From NCBI GenBank assembly GCA_018262855.1, contig JADFDO010000004.1, positions 62,001 to 126,000 of the forward strand: a DNA stretch of 64,000 nt. The letters run 5' to 3'. Below the pieces are notes generated by a model that had not been told where the DNA came from, made no database searches, and saw only the letters and a program-made list of their open reading frames with translations. The translations under genes and the position numbers were made by a program. Positions 43,879 through 52,380 of the stretch are shown here, one piece after another. This DNA comes from Methanolinea sp. GTDB taxonomy: Archaea > Halobacteriota > Methanomicrobia > Methanomicrobiales > Methanospirillaceae. Each line of letters starts with the position of its first letter. Position 1 is the first letter of the stretch.

Positions 43879-45669
43879 ATGCGTTGTGATATCTGTGCAG
43901 TGGGATGTTCCATTCCGCATGGAAAGACCGGTCGTTGCGGGATGTATACCTACGACGGTTCCGGGATAGTCGAGCGTTTCCCCGATTCGTTCCTCGCAGC
44001 CTTCCCGATCGCCATAGAGACCCAGCCGATGCTGCATTTCTACCCGGGCGGCAAGTTCCTCCAGGTCTGCACCGCGGGATGCAATTTCCGTTGTGATGGT
44101 TGTGTCTCGGAGATTCTTGTCGATCATGCGGAGTCCCTCGCCCTGTCAAAGTCGGCACTTAGTATGGAGGATGTCATCAGGTGTGCACATGCTGAAGGAT
44201 GCATCGGGATCTCCTTTGCGTTGAACGATCCCATCGCGTCGTTCCCGACTTTCTGCAGGCTGGCCCGGATTGCCCGCGAACAGGGGCTTCTTGTAGGGTG
44301 CTCGACCAACGGCTACCTGACTGTCCACTCGTTGCAAACCCTCACCCCGCTCCTCGATTATGCGAATATCGGATTAAAAGGGGCAAGCGACCACTGTTAC
44401 CGCTCTTGCGGTGCACAATCGGCCTACCCTGTCTTTTACACTATCGCACAGATGTTTCATGTAGGGGTTCACGTCGAAGTCTCGCTGGTCTACCGGAAGG
44501 GACAGGAGGATGAGGTGCTTTGCGCCGCTGAGCGGATTGCAGGCATATCAAGAGAGATTCCTCTCCAGTTGATGCGGTTTGTCCCGTTCGGTGATACGAC
44601 TCCTGGATCGGAGCCGACCATCTTCGAGAGCGAGCACCTTTGCGACAGGCTTAGGGAATACCTTTCATGGGTATATCTTTTCAATTCTCCGGGAACCGGA
44701 TATCTCACCACAAAATGCCCGGAATGTGGAAAAGACTGCATCAGGAGGGAATTTTTCGGACCGATGGGTGCACACATTTCGGGAGTCGCTCAGAAAAAGT
44801 GTGACTGCGGGTATGCCCTGCCGGTAAAGGGATCTATCGCGACCGATGTGTTCACCGAACCAGGGATGATGGGGGGATACCGGATAACCCGGGGGCTCGA
44901 GATGATCTGGGCAATACTCGCGTGTCTCGGGGTCGATGACCAGAAAACGCTCTCCCGGATCTGGGGTGAGGTCTTGAAGACAGGGATGCTGAAAAAAGAG
45001 TTGCACGACCGGATGAACAATATCGATGCTTACCTTGGGTTCGTCAGCGATCTTGCAGGTAAAACCGGGCGTGAAGAGGCCGGGAGGGATCTCTGCAAGT
45101 TCATCACGACGCGACTCGAAATGATCCGGAAAATGGTGGAGGGAACACCAAGACCCCGTGTGTACTATGCCATGGGACACCCGCTCTTTGCCCTCAATCC
45201 CGGACGGTTTGAGGGGAAACTTGTCGAGGCAGCGGGAGGGGTCTATGTCAACCGTGCGATCGGCAGGGAGGGAAAACCCGGTGTGACGATTCAACGCGAG
45301 GAGTTTGTCGCTCTCAACGCGGACTTCCTGTTCACGTCAGGGTTTCTTACTTCGACAGTCGAGGACACGCTCCGCTACTGTAAAGAGCATTCGCTTGATG
45401 TTCCGGCGGTCCGGAAAAGCCAGGTATATACTATGCATCCTTCATGGGATTTCGGGAGCCCGAGATGGATCCTTGGCCTGATGACTATTGCGAATACCAT
45501 CCATCCCGGCCTTTTTGATTTTTCAATCGATGAGGAAGCGGACCAATTTTACCGGAAGTTCTACGGTGTTCCGTATCATTCAGTTGCCACCAACAGATCA
45601 TTTGCCCATGCGGGATCTCTCCAGGCAGGAACCGGTGACAGAAAAATGGATTCCCCGGTGATGCGGTAA
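43879..45669 (+). CDS. Radical SAM protein fused to half of a periplasmic-binding domain
   Basis: A 596-residue protein. The N-terminus has four cysteines (CDICAVGC, then GRCGMY; residues 3-20), as in activase-type radical SAM proteins of COG1180 style. The cluster motif CNFRCDGC lies at 68-75 (CX3CX2C), and a radical-SAM barrel extends to about 275. A zinc-ribbon-like CPECGKDC/CDCGY segment follows (about 279-316). From about residue 385 (YLGFVSDLAG) to 565 the sequence follows the linker helix and second lobe of the two binding proteins encoded upstream. Shared marks are PRVYYAMG, AAGGVYVN, the VRKSQVYTMHPSWDFG ligand region and FYRKFYGVPY. There is no signal peptide, so the half-domain is cytoplasmic. 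The ATG is preceded by GAAGTGAG; a GTG at 43870 is the alternative. Confidence 0.85.
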   Translation: MRCDICAVGCSIPHGKTGRCGMYTYDGSGIVERFPDSFLAAFPIAIETQPMLHFYPGGKFLQVCTAGCNFRCDGCVSEILVDHAESLALSKSALSMEDVIRCAHAEGCIGISFALNDPIASFPTFCRLARIAREQGLLVGCSTNGYLTVHSLQTLTPLLDYANIGLKGASDHCYRSCGAQSAYPVFYTIAQMFHVGVHVEVSLVYRKGQEDEVLCAAERIAGISREIPLQLMRFVPFGDTTPGSEPTIFESEHLCDRLREYLSWVYLFNSPGTGYLTTKCPECGKDCIRREFFGPMGAHISGVAQKKCDCGYALPVKGSIATDVFTEPGMMGGYRITRGLEMIWAILACLGVDDQKTLSRIWGEVLKTGMLKKELHDRMNNIDAYLGFVSDLAGKTGREEAGRDLCKFITTRLEMIRKMVEGTPRPRVYYAMGHPLFALNPGRFEGKLVEAAGGVYVNRAIGREGKPGVTIQREEFVALNADFLFTSGFLTSTVEDTLRYCKEHSLDVPAVRKSQVYTMHPSWDFGSPRWILGLMTIANTIHPGLFDFSIDEEADQFYRKFYGVPYHSVATNRSFAHAGSLQAGTGDRKMDSPVMR

Positions 45670-45677
45670 TCGGGATC

Positions 45678-45685
45678 TTTTTTTT
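45678..45685 (+). terminator. Oligo-T terminator ending the island
   Basis: T8 begins nine bases after the radical SAM stop codon, a typical archaeal transcription end. Confidence 0.55.
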
Positions 45686-45719
45686 ACAACACGGGACTAC
45701 CCTTATATCTTCTAATCCT

Positions 45720-45916
45720 GCCTCCTTCACATCTGACCTCCGGGCGATTCTGATGAGCTGGCAAATACGTTTCCCGCCGACCACAATTACTGGAAAGAGA
45801 AAGGATGGATGGAGAGTTATACCCGCTATTTTTTCGATGCCCTGGCCAACCTGATTCACCAGGCTGTGGAAATGGTTCTGGAACGATACAAGCAAGACAG
45901 ATGCAAAGAGAACTGA
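45720..45916 (+). pseudogene. Decayed 3' remnant of a flavodoxin-family gene
   Basis: From 45752 to 45916 the plus strand encodes DELANTFPADHNYWKEKGWM and a continuation ending at TGA. It closely follows the C-terminal part of the intact protein at 32001-32768 (DELVETFPADYAYWTEKGWM). Just upstream, another frame (LRAI, compare LRAT) continues the match, so a one-base frameshift lies near 45750, and the N-terminal three quarters are missing. This is a truncated, frameshifted gene copy of about 65 codons with no start codon. Confidence 0.75.
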
Positions 45917-46017
45917 TCTGGCAGGCAGATTCAGACAGATCCCCTGATATTTTTGAAACAATCCGATGAAAGAATCAGGTGGGTTTTTCTGCGGTGTTAT
46001 TGAAAAAAGACATTACG

Positions 46018-46491
46018 TCAGGATTCCTCCCATGCCATGAGTCCCTTCAGGTGATGCAACTGCCATTCCCGCTCCCGGAGTGTTGCAGATTCTGCGTCAG
46101 ACGATGACGAAGCGTCGCGAACCGCAGTAGCTGCATAGAGTGCCGCGGCAAGTGCATGCCGTGGTACGTGGGCTGTTGCCATGGCCTGACCTGCAGCACG
46201 GGCGGCGGAACGGGCTGCATCATCCTCCTCAACAGTCCGGGCTGCCGCATGGGCTGCAAGGGAAGCCCTCCTGACCTCGGACATGTGAAATTCACCAGTG
46301 CGTATCCACGCACGTAATGCTGAGATCGCGTCCCGGGGGCGGGTATCGCCCGGATATTTCTCTTCAAAATGCGGCAGTACCCGCTCGGCACAGTCAGCCG
46401 CCCAGGTTGCCAGGGTTTTGTGGGGCGTATTGAGTGAAATCTCTTCGATTGCGCTATCCATACCGGTCTTTACGATTTTTCGTCTTTTCAT
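46018..46491 (-). CDS. Imm5-like putative immunity protein
   Basis: A 157-residue, alanine-rich helical protein. The pattern W-AADCAERVLPHFEEKYP, PRDAISALRAWIRTGE, AAHAAAR and AARAAGQAMATAHVPRHAL matches a family annotated as putative immunity (Imm5-like) proteins. In bacteria these can neutralise polymorphic toxins, but many members are solitary. No toxin gene is adjacent, so the role here may differ. ATGs at 46491 and 46461 are candidate starts; neither has a strong ribosome site. Confidence 0.7.
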   Translation of the reverse strand: MKRRKIVKTGMDSAIEEISLNTPHKTLATWAADCAERVLPHFEEKYPGDTRPRDAISALRAWIRTGEFHMSEVRRASLAAHAAARTVEEDDAARSAARAAGQAMATAHVPRHALAAALYAATAVRDASSSSDAESATLREREWQLHHLKGLMAWEES

Positions 46492-46879
46492 ACGAGGTCG
46501 CTTCTTTTTTGGGAACTATGCCGGTTGTATCTATAACAGGTCAGAAGGTTCTGTCGCGCTATCGCCCAATCATGCTGTTTTACTCATATTTTTGATAAGA
46601 TTCGTCATTTCAGACAGGATACCCTCGAAGAGGGATTCCGGCTATTCAATTATGATACTACCCATTCTATCTGGTATTATATTTCCTGCGGCGTCTGTCC
46701 TGAAAGAGGCATACAAAACCCCGGACAACACGCACCTCTCCAATCCACTGGGTATTACCTGAATCTCCAAATTTCCCTTTTCAAGCCTGCCCTCCTTGCA
46801 TACAGGTCCACCAAAGAGCTCCCCACTGAACCAGAGAGCGAGACATTAATGAGTGTTCCACCGCTAGGAATTATAGAGA
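46492..46879. other. Intergenic region upstream of the sensor kinase
   Basis: About 390 bases with lower GC content and several AT-rich stretches, the clearest near 46670-46685 (ggtattatatttcc). No coding sequence or structured RNA was recognised. It probably holds the promoters of the divergent genes on either side. Confidence 0.4.
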
Positions 46880-49105
46880 ATGGAATCCAGCCCGGGAAAA
46901 GAGACCCGCATCTCGGTCCTCTACGTCGATGATGAACCTGCGTTGCTCGATATCATGAAGACCGTCCTCGAACGGTCAGGACTTTTCACCGTTGCGACCA
47001 CAAAGGATGCCTCTGATGCTCTCCGGATGCTCGACCTTCACCGCTATGATGCCATCGTATCCGATTACCAGATGCCAGGGATGGACGGGATCGAACTCCT
47101 GAAGATTGTCAGGGACAGATTTGGCAGTATCCCGTTTATCCTGTTCACAGGGAAAGGCCGCGAGGAGGTCGTGATCGAGGCCATCAATAACGGTGCGGAT
47201 TTCTACCTCCAGAAAGGCGGTGACATGAAGTCACAATACACCGAGCTCTCCAACAAGATCCAGTATGCGGTCTCCCGCAGGCGTGTCGAGCTGGATTTGC
47301 GCGAGAGCGAGGAGCGGTACCGGAATGTTGTCGAGGACCAGACTGAGCTGATCTGCCGGTTTCTCCCTGATGGGACACACGTTTTTGTCAACGAGGCATA
47401 CTGCCGGTACTTCGGAATCAGCCGGGAAGAGATCATTGGCAGCAGGTTCAGGCCAAAGTTACCCCGTGAGGACCGGGATGCAGTGACCCGTCTCATAGAG
47501 ACGCTTACGCCGGATCATCCACTCGGTACCATTGACCAGCGGATCGTGATGCGGGACGGGAGCATCCGCTGGCAGCGCTGGGTAGACCGTGCGATCTTCC
47601 TTCCCGGGGGTACCATGAAGGAATTCCAGTCAGTTGGCAGAGATATCACGGAACTAAAGACTGCCGAGCAGGCGCTTCGTCAGAATGAAGAGAAATACAG
47701 GGCGGTCTTTGAGAATACCGGGACCGCAATGGTCACCATTGAGGAAGACCAGGTCATTAGCCTCGCCAACGATGAGTTTGCAAGGTTGTCCGGGTATTCC
47801 AGGGACGAGATTGAGGGGAAGAAGCGCTGGGCGGAGTTCGTGGTCCCCGAAGACATGGAGCGGATGGTTGAACAGCACCGGCTGCGAAGGCAGAACCATG
47901 ATAAGGCGTTGACTCATTACGAGTTCCGGTTCATCACGAAGTCCGGTGAAATCCGTGATATCTACCTTTCCATTGACATGATCCCGGGGACCAAAAAGAG
48001 TATTGCATCTCTCCAGGATGTATCCAGATGGAAAAACACCCAGAAGGCCCTGGTGGAGAGCGAGGAGCGGTTCCGGCAGCTCTTCTCAAGGATGCCGAGC
48101 GGGGTTGCAATTTATGAGGCAGTTGACGATGGCGGGGACTTCATCATCAAAGATTTCAACACGAACGCAGAATCCATCGAGCACGTCAGAAAAGACGAGG
48201 TCGTCGGCAGGCGTGTGACCGAAGTATTTCCAGGAGTGAAAGGTTTTGGCTTATTCTCAGTCTTCCAGAGGGTGTGGAGGACAGGGACGCCCGAATATTT
48301 TCCAAAGGCTATATATAGAGATGCTCGTGATCCCGGGAGCTGGAGGGAGAACTGGATTTACCGGTTGCCAACCGGAGAGGTCGTCGCAATCTACAACGAC
48401 ATCACCGACAGGAAACTGTCGGAAGAGGCACTTAAACAGGCCAATAAGCAGTTGAACCTGCTTTCAAGTATCACACGGCATGATATCCTCAACCAGTTGT
48501 TGTCCCTCAGGGCATATATCCAGGTCTCCCGGGGTCTGCTGGAGAACAAACCTGCCCTTGCCGAGACATTTGACAAGGAGGAGAAGATCGCCGGGATCAT
48601 CGAGGAGGAGATTATCTTTACGCGGGACTACCAGGAGATGGGGGTAAAGAAACCATCGTGGCAGAACCTAAACGCAGTGATCAACCAGGTGATTCCACAA
48701 TTGCCCCGGAATGATGTCAGCATCACGGTTGACCGGTCAGACATCGAGGTTTTTGCCGACCAACTCCTGGAGAAGGTCTTCTTCAATCTTCTTGACAATG
48801 CACTCCACTATGGGGGTTCCACATTGCACGAGATTAAGATCGCGTCGCAGGTTGGTGAAGAGAGTCTCACCATCATCTGCGAGGACGACGGGACGGGGAT
48901 AAGACCTGAGGACAGGCCCTATCTTTTTACGAGGGGGTTCGGGAGGCATACCGGTCTTGGTCTTTTCCTCTCGAAGGAGATCCTCGCAATCACGGGAATG
49001 ACGATCAGGGAGAACGGGGAACCCGGGAAAGGAGCACGGTTCGAGATCGTCGTCCCCCGGGAATGCTTCCGCATATCTGGTGGGAATGCCGGGCCCGGGA
49101 ATTGA
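46880..49105 (+). CDS. Hybrid response regulator / PAS / histidine kinase
   Basis: A 741-residue cytoplasmic signalling protein. The N-terminal receiver domain (about 8-125) has phosphoacceptor Asp 62 in VSDYQMPGMDG and a conserved Lys in ADFYLQKGG. Three PAS domains follow (about 143-262, 267-388 and 392-520). A His-phosphotransfer helix contains TRHDILNQ with His 534, and a HATPase_c domain (about 620-735) has N-box NLLDNALHY, DDGTGI and FGRHTGLGLFL. There are no membrane helices, so signals are probably sensed in the cytoplasm, possibly by a redox cofactor or ligand in a PAS domain. The output partner is not encoded nearby. This architecture is common in Methanomicrobiales. Confidence 0.92.
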   Translation: MESSPGKETRISVLYVDDEPALLDIMKTVLERSGLFTVATTKDASDALRMLDLHRYDAIVSDYQMPGMDGIELLKIVRDRFGSIPFILFTGKGREEVVIEAINNGADFYLQKGGDMKSQYTELSNKIQYAVSRRRVELDLRESEERYRNVVEDQTELICRFLPDGTHVFVNEAYCRYFGISREEIIGSRFRPKLPREDRDAVTRLIETLTPDHPLGTIDQRIVMRDGSIRWQRWVDRAIFLPGGTMKEFQSVGRDITELKTAEQALRQNEEKYRAVFENTGTAMVTIEEDQVISLANDEFARLSGYSRDEIEGKKRWAEFVVPEDMERMVEQHRLRRQNHDKALTHYEFRFITKSGEIRDIYLSIDMIPGTKKSIASLQDVSRWKNTQKALVESEERFRQLFSRMPSGVAIYEAVDDGGDFIIKDFNTNAESIEHVRKDEVVGRRVTEVFPGVKGFGLFSVFQRVWRTGTPEYFPKAIYRDARDPGSWRENWIYRLPTGEVVAIYNDITDRKLSEEALKQANKQLNLLSSITRHDILNQLLSLRAYIQVSRGLLENKPALAETFDKEEKIAGIIEEEIIFTRDYQEMGVKKPSWQNLNAVINQVIPQLPRNDVSITVDRSDIEVFADQLLEKVFFNLLDNALHYGGSTLHEIKIASQVGEESLTIICEDDGTGIRPEDRPYLFTRGFGRHTGLGLFLSKEILAITGMTIRENGEPGKGARFEIVVPRECFRISGGNAGPGN

Positions 49106-49231
49106 CCCTCTGTATAGGCTGCTCCAGATCCGGCTCCAGTGTTGATAAACGTCTGAAAGAAAAAAGGTTTGACAAGAAAAGATATGGGAACGAGAAAATC
49201 GGCAAACCTAGAATATCTTCTCTGCACAAGT

Positions 49232-49995
49232 TCACGACTGATGTGAATCGTCCTCTTTCCTGGCCACGAAAAACGAATAGCCATATTCCTGTGAATGGAT
49301 GCGGAACATATCAATCTCCTCGTCAAACGATGCAAGAAGGGTCTGCACCTCATCGTCACCCTGATACTTCTTCTTTAAATCACCAACCCTTCGGGCAAGG
49401 GGTATGTAATAGGGGTCCCACCATGCAGAGTCGGGGAGCCGGAGGGTATTAAGGAGGAGATACCCTGAATCCCGGATCATCCTCTGGCCATCCTCCTCAT
49501 GCATTATCGCAGGATGCACCCGTGCGAAATAATCCCTGCTCTCCTGTATTGGAGTATGGGTGAACCAGAAAAGGTCTGATATTACGAGGTACCCGCCTCT
49601 TTTCAGGAACTGTTTCCAGTACTTGAGTGCCTTCTGAAATCCCATCACGAACGACGAGCCTTCGGCCCATACGAGATCAAAGGATTCGGCCGGGAATACG
49701 AGATCATCCATCGATGCACGCACGGTGGTGATCCGACCATCAAGGCCTGCGTTCCTGGCCGTCTCATTCACATCATCGAGAAAGGGTTGGTGAATATCAC
49801 TCGCGATAATGGTTGCATCCGGGAAGAGCCTTGCAAGAGCGAGGGTCTGCATCCCTGACCCGCATCCGATATCAAGGATCCGGGGATGTTCCGGGAGATT
49901 GGGGATAGTATGAAATGCCCTGGCCGTATATTCATCCAGTCCCGGACCCTGCCTTGGCAGTCCTTCGAATATGTTGAAAAAAATGTCTCTTCCAT
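49232..49995 (-). pseudogene. SAM-dependent methyltransferase with an N-terminal frameshift
   Basis: The in-frame part from the ATG at 49852 gives 206 residues but lacks motif I. Reading the same frame further upstream restores it (IFFNIFEGLPRQGPGLDEYT, then PRILDIGCGSGMQT), as in full-length methanogen methyltransferases of this type. No start codon exists in that frame before a stop. A good ATG at 49995 (MEE) lies in another frame, so one base has been lost or gained between about 49976 and 49992, possibly at the A7/T7 tract. Downstream motifs are ASMDDLVFPAESFDLVWAEGS and GGYLVISDLFW. It is either a recent pseudogene or a sequencing error; the remaining protein looks intact. Confidence 0.7.
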
Positions 49996-50272
49996 AACAG
50001 GAGATTCATGCAACGGGATCTGGCTTGTGATTTTTGGTCAAATTCCATCTTTCCCTTTTCAGGGTCAGCCAACCCGGCAGTCTTCATGACACCGGTGTTT
50101 ACGACAGATTCTACGATACTGACCAGGTACACAAAGGGTTTAAAATATAAAGATAAAAGTAGGGTATCGGGTGCTGTGTCACACGCATACAATCCACCTT
50201 TATATCGGCCTTAAACGGCACCCGCCATCAGTTCCGGAAAATGAACACGGACAGCGAATACGAGGTGTATAC

Positions 50273-51418
50273 ATGAATTCAGGATTCATCCATTCCATTG
50301 ATGAACTCGACAACATTGTCGGGCTCACACCCACAGAACGCGAAGAGATGGAGAATGTGACCGAGAAATTTCCATTCAGGGCAAACGAGTACTATCTCTC
50401 CCTGATCGACTGGAAAGACCGTCAGGATCCTCTCCGAAGGATCGTGGTGCCAGATCCACGCGAACTGAAAGGCGGGGGCTGCATGGATCCCTCGAGGGAA
50501 AGGGATTATACCCGGCTTCCCGGTCTCCAGCACAAGTACGACCAGACAGGTCTTTTACTGCTCACGGATGTCTGCGGGGGAATATGCCGGTTCTGCTTCA
50601 GGAAAAGGCTATTCTTAAAGTGTGAACGCGAGACGATCAGGGATGTCTCTGCCGGACTCGAGTACATAAAGGCCCATCGCGAGATCACCAATGTCCTCCT
50701 CACCGGGGGCGATCCGTTCACCCTCGAGACTCATAGACTGGGAGCGATTCTCAAAGAATTGAGGGAGATCGAGCATGTCAACATTATCCGGATAGGGAGC
50801 AAGATGCTCGCATATAATCCCTACCGCTTCCTCACTGATCCAGGCCTGATCGACGTCCTTTCCAGATACAGCACGCCGGAAAAACGGATCTATATCATGG
50901 CCCACTTCAATCATCCGAGGGAGATGACGGAAGTCTCGATGCAGGCGGTCGAGAAGCTCCACAGGGCAGGGATAGTCGTTGTCAACCAGACCCCTGTCCT
51001 CAACGAGGTCAACAGCGACCCTCGTATCTTCACACAGCTCTTCCGTACACTCTCATTCGTAGGGGTCTCTCCCTACTACGTCTTCCAGTGCCGGCCTTCG
51101 CTCGGGAACCTCCTCTTCCAGACCCCGGTCGAACACTCCTATGATATCATCCAGCAGGCGTGGCTGGCATGTTCGGGGCTCGCAAAACGGGCACGGTTTG
51201 TCATGTCTCATGCAACAGGCAAGATTGAAGTCGTGGGAAAGACGGCACACCACGTGGTCATGCGATATCACCAGGCAGCGGATTCGGCGAATATTGGAAG
51301 AACAATGATCTTCAGGAGTAATCCCATGGCACGATGGTTCGACGATTACCGGCACCATGCAACCCCGCTCGTGAGCCACCTGCCAGTCCGGATCCCGAAA
51401 ATGAAGTGGATGTTCTGA
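50273..51418 (+). CDS. KamA-family radical SAM protein (lysine 2,3-aminomutase-like)
   Basis: A 381-residue radical SAM protein. The cluster motif is CGGICRFCFRK (CX3CX2C) near residue 108. KamA-like sequences include TNVLLTGGDPFTL, IIRIGSKMLAYNPYR, MAHFNHPREMT, VVNQTPVLNEVN and SPYYVFQCRPSLGN. Lysine 2,3-aminomutases use PLP and make beta-lysine, which with the acetyltransferase AblB gives an osmolyte in methanogens. The cluster motif differs from classical KamA (CRHCTRRR), and no ablB is adjacent, so the substrate is uncertain. The frame opens at 50171, but the ATG at 50273 with upstream gaggtg fits better. It precedes a YkgJ-type gene on the same strand. Confidence 0.83.
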   Translation: MNSGFIHSIDELDNIVGLTPTEREEMENVTEKFPFRANEYYLSLIDWKDRQDPLRRIVVPDPRELKGGGCMDPSRERDYTRLPGLQHKYDQTGLLLLTDVCGGICRFCFRKRLFLKCERETIRDVSAGLEYIKAHREITNVLLTGGDPFTLETHRLGAILKELREIEHVNIIRIGSKMLAYNPYRFLTDPGLIDVLSRYSTPEKRIYIMAHFNHPREMTEVSMQAVEKLHRAGIVVVNQTPVLNEVNSDPRIFTQLFRTLSFVGVSPYYVFQCRPSLGNLLFQTPVEHSYDIIQQAWLACSGLAKRARFVMSHATGKIEVVGKTAHHVVMRYHQAADSANIGRTMIFRSNPMARWFDDYRHHATPLVSHLPVRIPKMKWMF

Positions 51419-51482
51419 AGAATTACGGAGAATCATGCCTTGGAATCAGGATTCCGGTCAAACGATCGGATTCCCGGAGTGT

Positions 51483-52208
51483 ATGTCCGCAGTACCTCTG
51501 CCGTACCGTATCCTTGCACTCGTCCAAGAGAGGAATTATCTCTTTCAATACCCCCTTGAACGGCTTGCAGGAGAGATCAAGGATGCCGGGTTCCGGTGTG
51601 AGATGTGCGGCAGCTGCTGTACACAGGCCGTGACCCGTAATATCTTCCTCCTGGATCACGATGTAGTGGCATTAACACAGATCGATCCGGAATCCTTCGA
51701 ACCAGCCCCGGACCCCGAGTTTTGTGACCAGGATGGCACACTGTACACGTCGGGATATGCCCTCAAAATGAGAGGCGAAAATCCCCGTGCATGCTGGTTT
51801 CTTGAGAAGGACAGGTGCCGGATCTACGATCAGAGGTGTTCAATTTGCAGGATTTACCCCTACATGCTTCGCCGTATTCGTGATCCAGGAGGTAGATTCA
51901 GGTGGCGGAGAGTCTCCCGGCCGGGTGAGCACGGGCATTGTCATGGCGACATACCCGATGAGGAATGCCGGACCCTTGCCCGTGAGGTGAAGGAGTATGA
52001 GAATGCGTTCATCACTCAGCAGATATCATTTCTCGAGACAATCCAGGAATACTTCACGAGGCACTCTCTCGTGCATGACCACAGCAGGTACCTGAGAGGG
52101 ATTTCACAGGTTTCCCGTGGCAGTCCTGTGACAATAAGAGTATACAAGGCAGGAGAGTTGGTTGAGCACCGGGACTATATCAGGGGAGGTCAGAAAGTTA
52201 CCGCCTGA
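51483..52208 (+). CDS. YkgJ-type cysteine-cluster protein
   Basis: A 241-residue protein with the YkgJ/CxxCxxCC pattern: CEMCGSCCTQ near residue 40, and CRIYDQRCSICRIYPY near 117-132. A further Cys/His site (HGHCHGD) lies near 163. Such proteins are thought to bind zinc or an iron-sulfur cluster; their function is unknown. The ATG at 51483 has a CGGAG ribosome site. Its close position behind the KamA-like radical SAM gene (64 bases) suggests co-transcription and possibly assistance to that enzyme (inference). Confidence 0.8.
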   Translation: MSAVPLPYRILALVQERNYLFQYPLERLAGEIKDAGFRCEMCGSCCTQAVTRNIFLLDHDVVALTQIDPESFEPAPDPEFCDQDGTLYTSGYALKMRGENPRACWFLEKDRCRIYDQRCSICRIYPYMLRRIRDPGGRFRWRRVSRPGEHGHCHGDIPDEECRTLAREVKEYENAFITQQISFLETIQEYFTRHSLVHDHSRYLRGISQVSRGSPVTIRVYKAGELVEHRDYIRGGQKVTA

Positions 52209-52380
52209 ACACGTCCTGCTGATTCAACCAGAGCGGTGTTTCTTCAATCATGTTCATAGATGACTCCGAACGGGAGGGGAAAAGCCCCCTCGCCCCGTTA
52301 TATCCCATTTTTCCCACGTGATCCCACCAGCAGGTTTTTTGTGCTCCTGTTTGCAGATACACCATACAGGAATCTTTTCA

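Noticed and set aside
45485-45961. A 158-codon minus-strand frame
   Set aside because: It is antisense to the radical SAM end and the flavodoxin remnant. A similar antisense frame exists over the intact flavodoxin gene, so it is a shadow.
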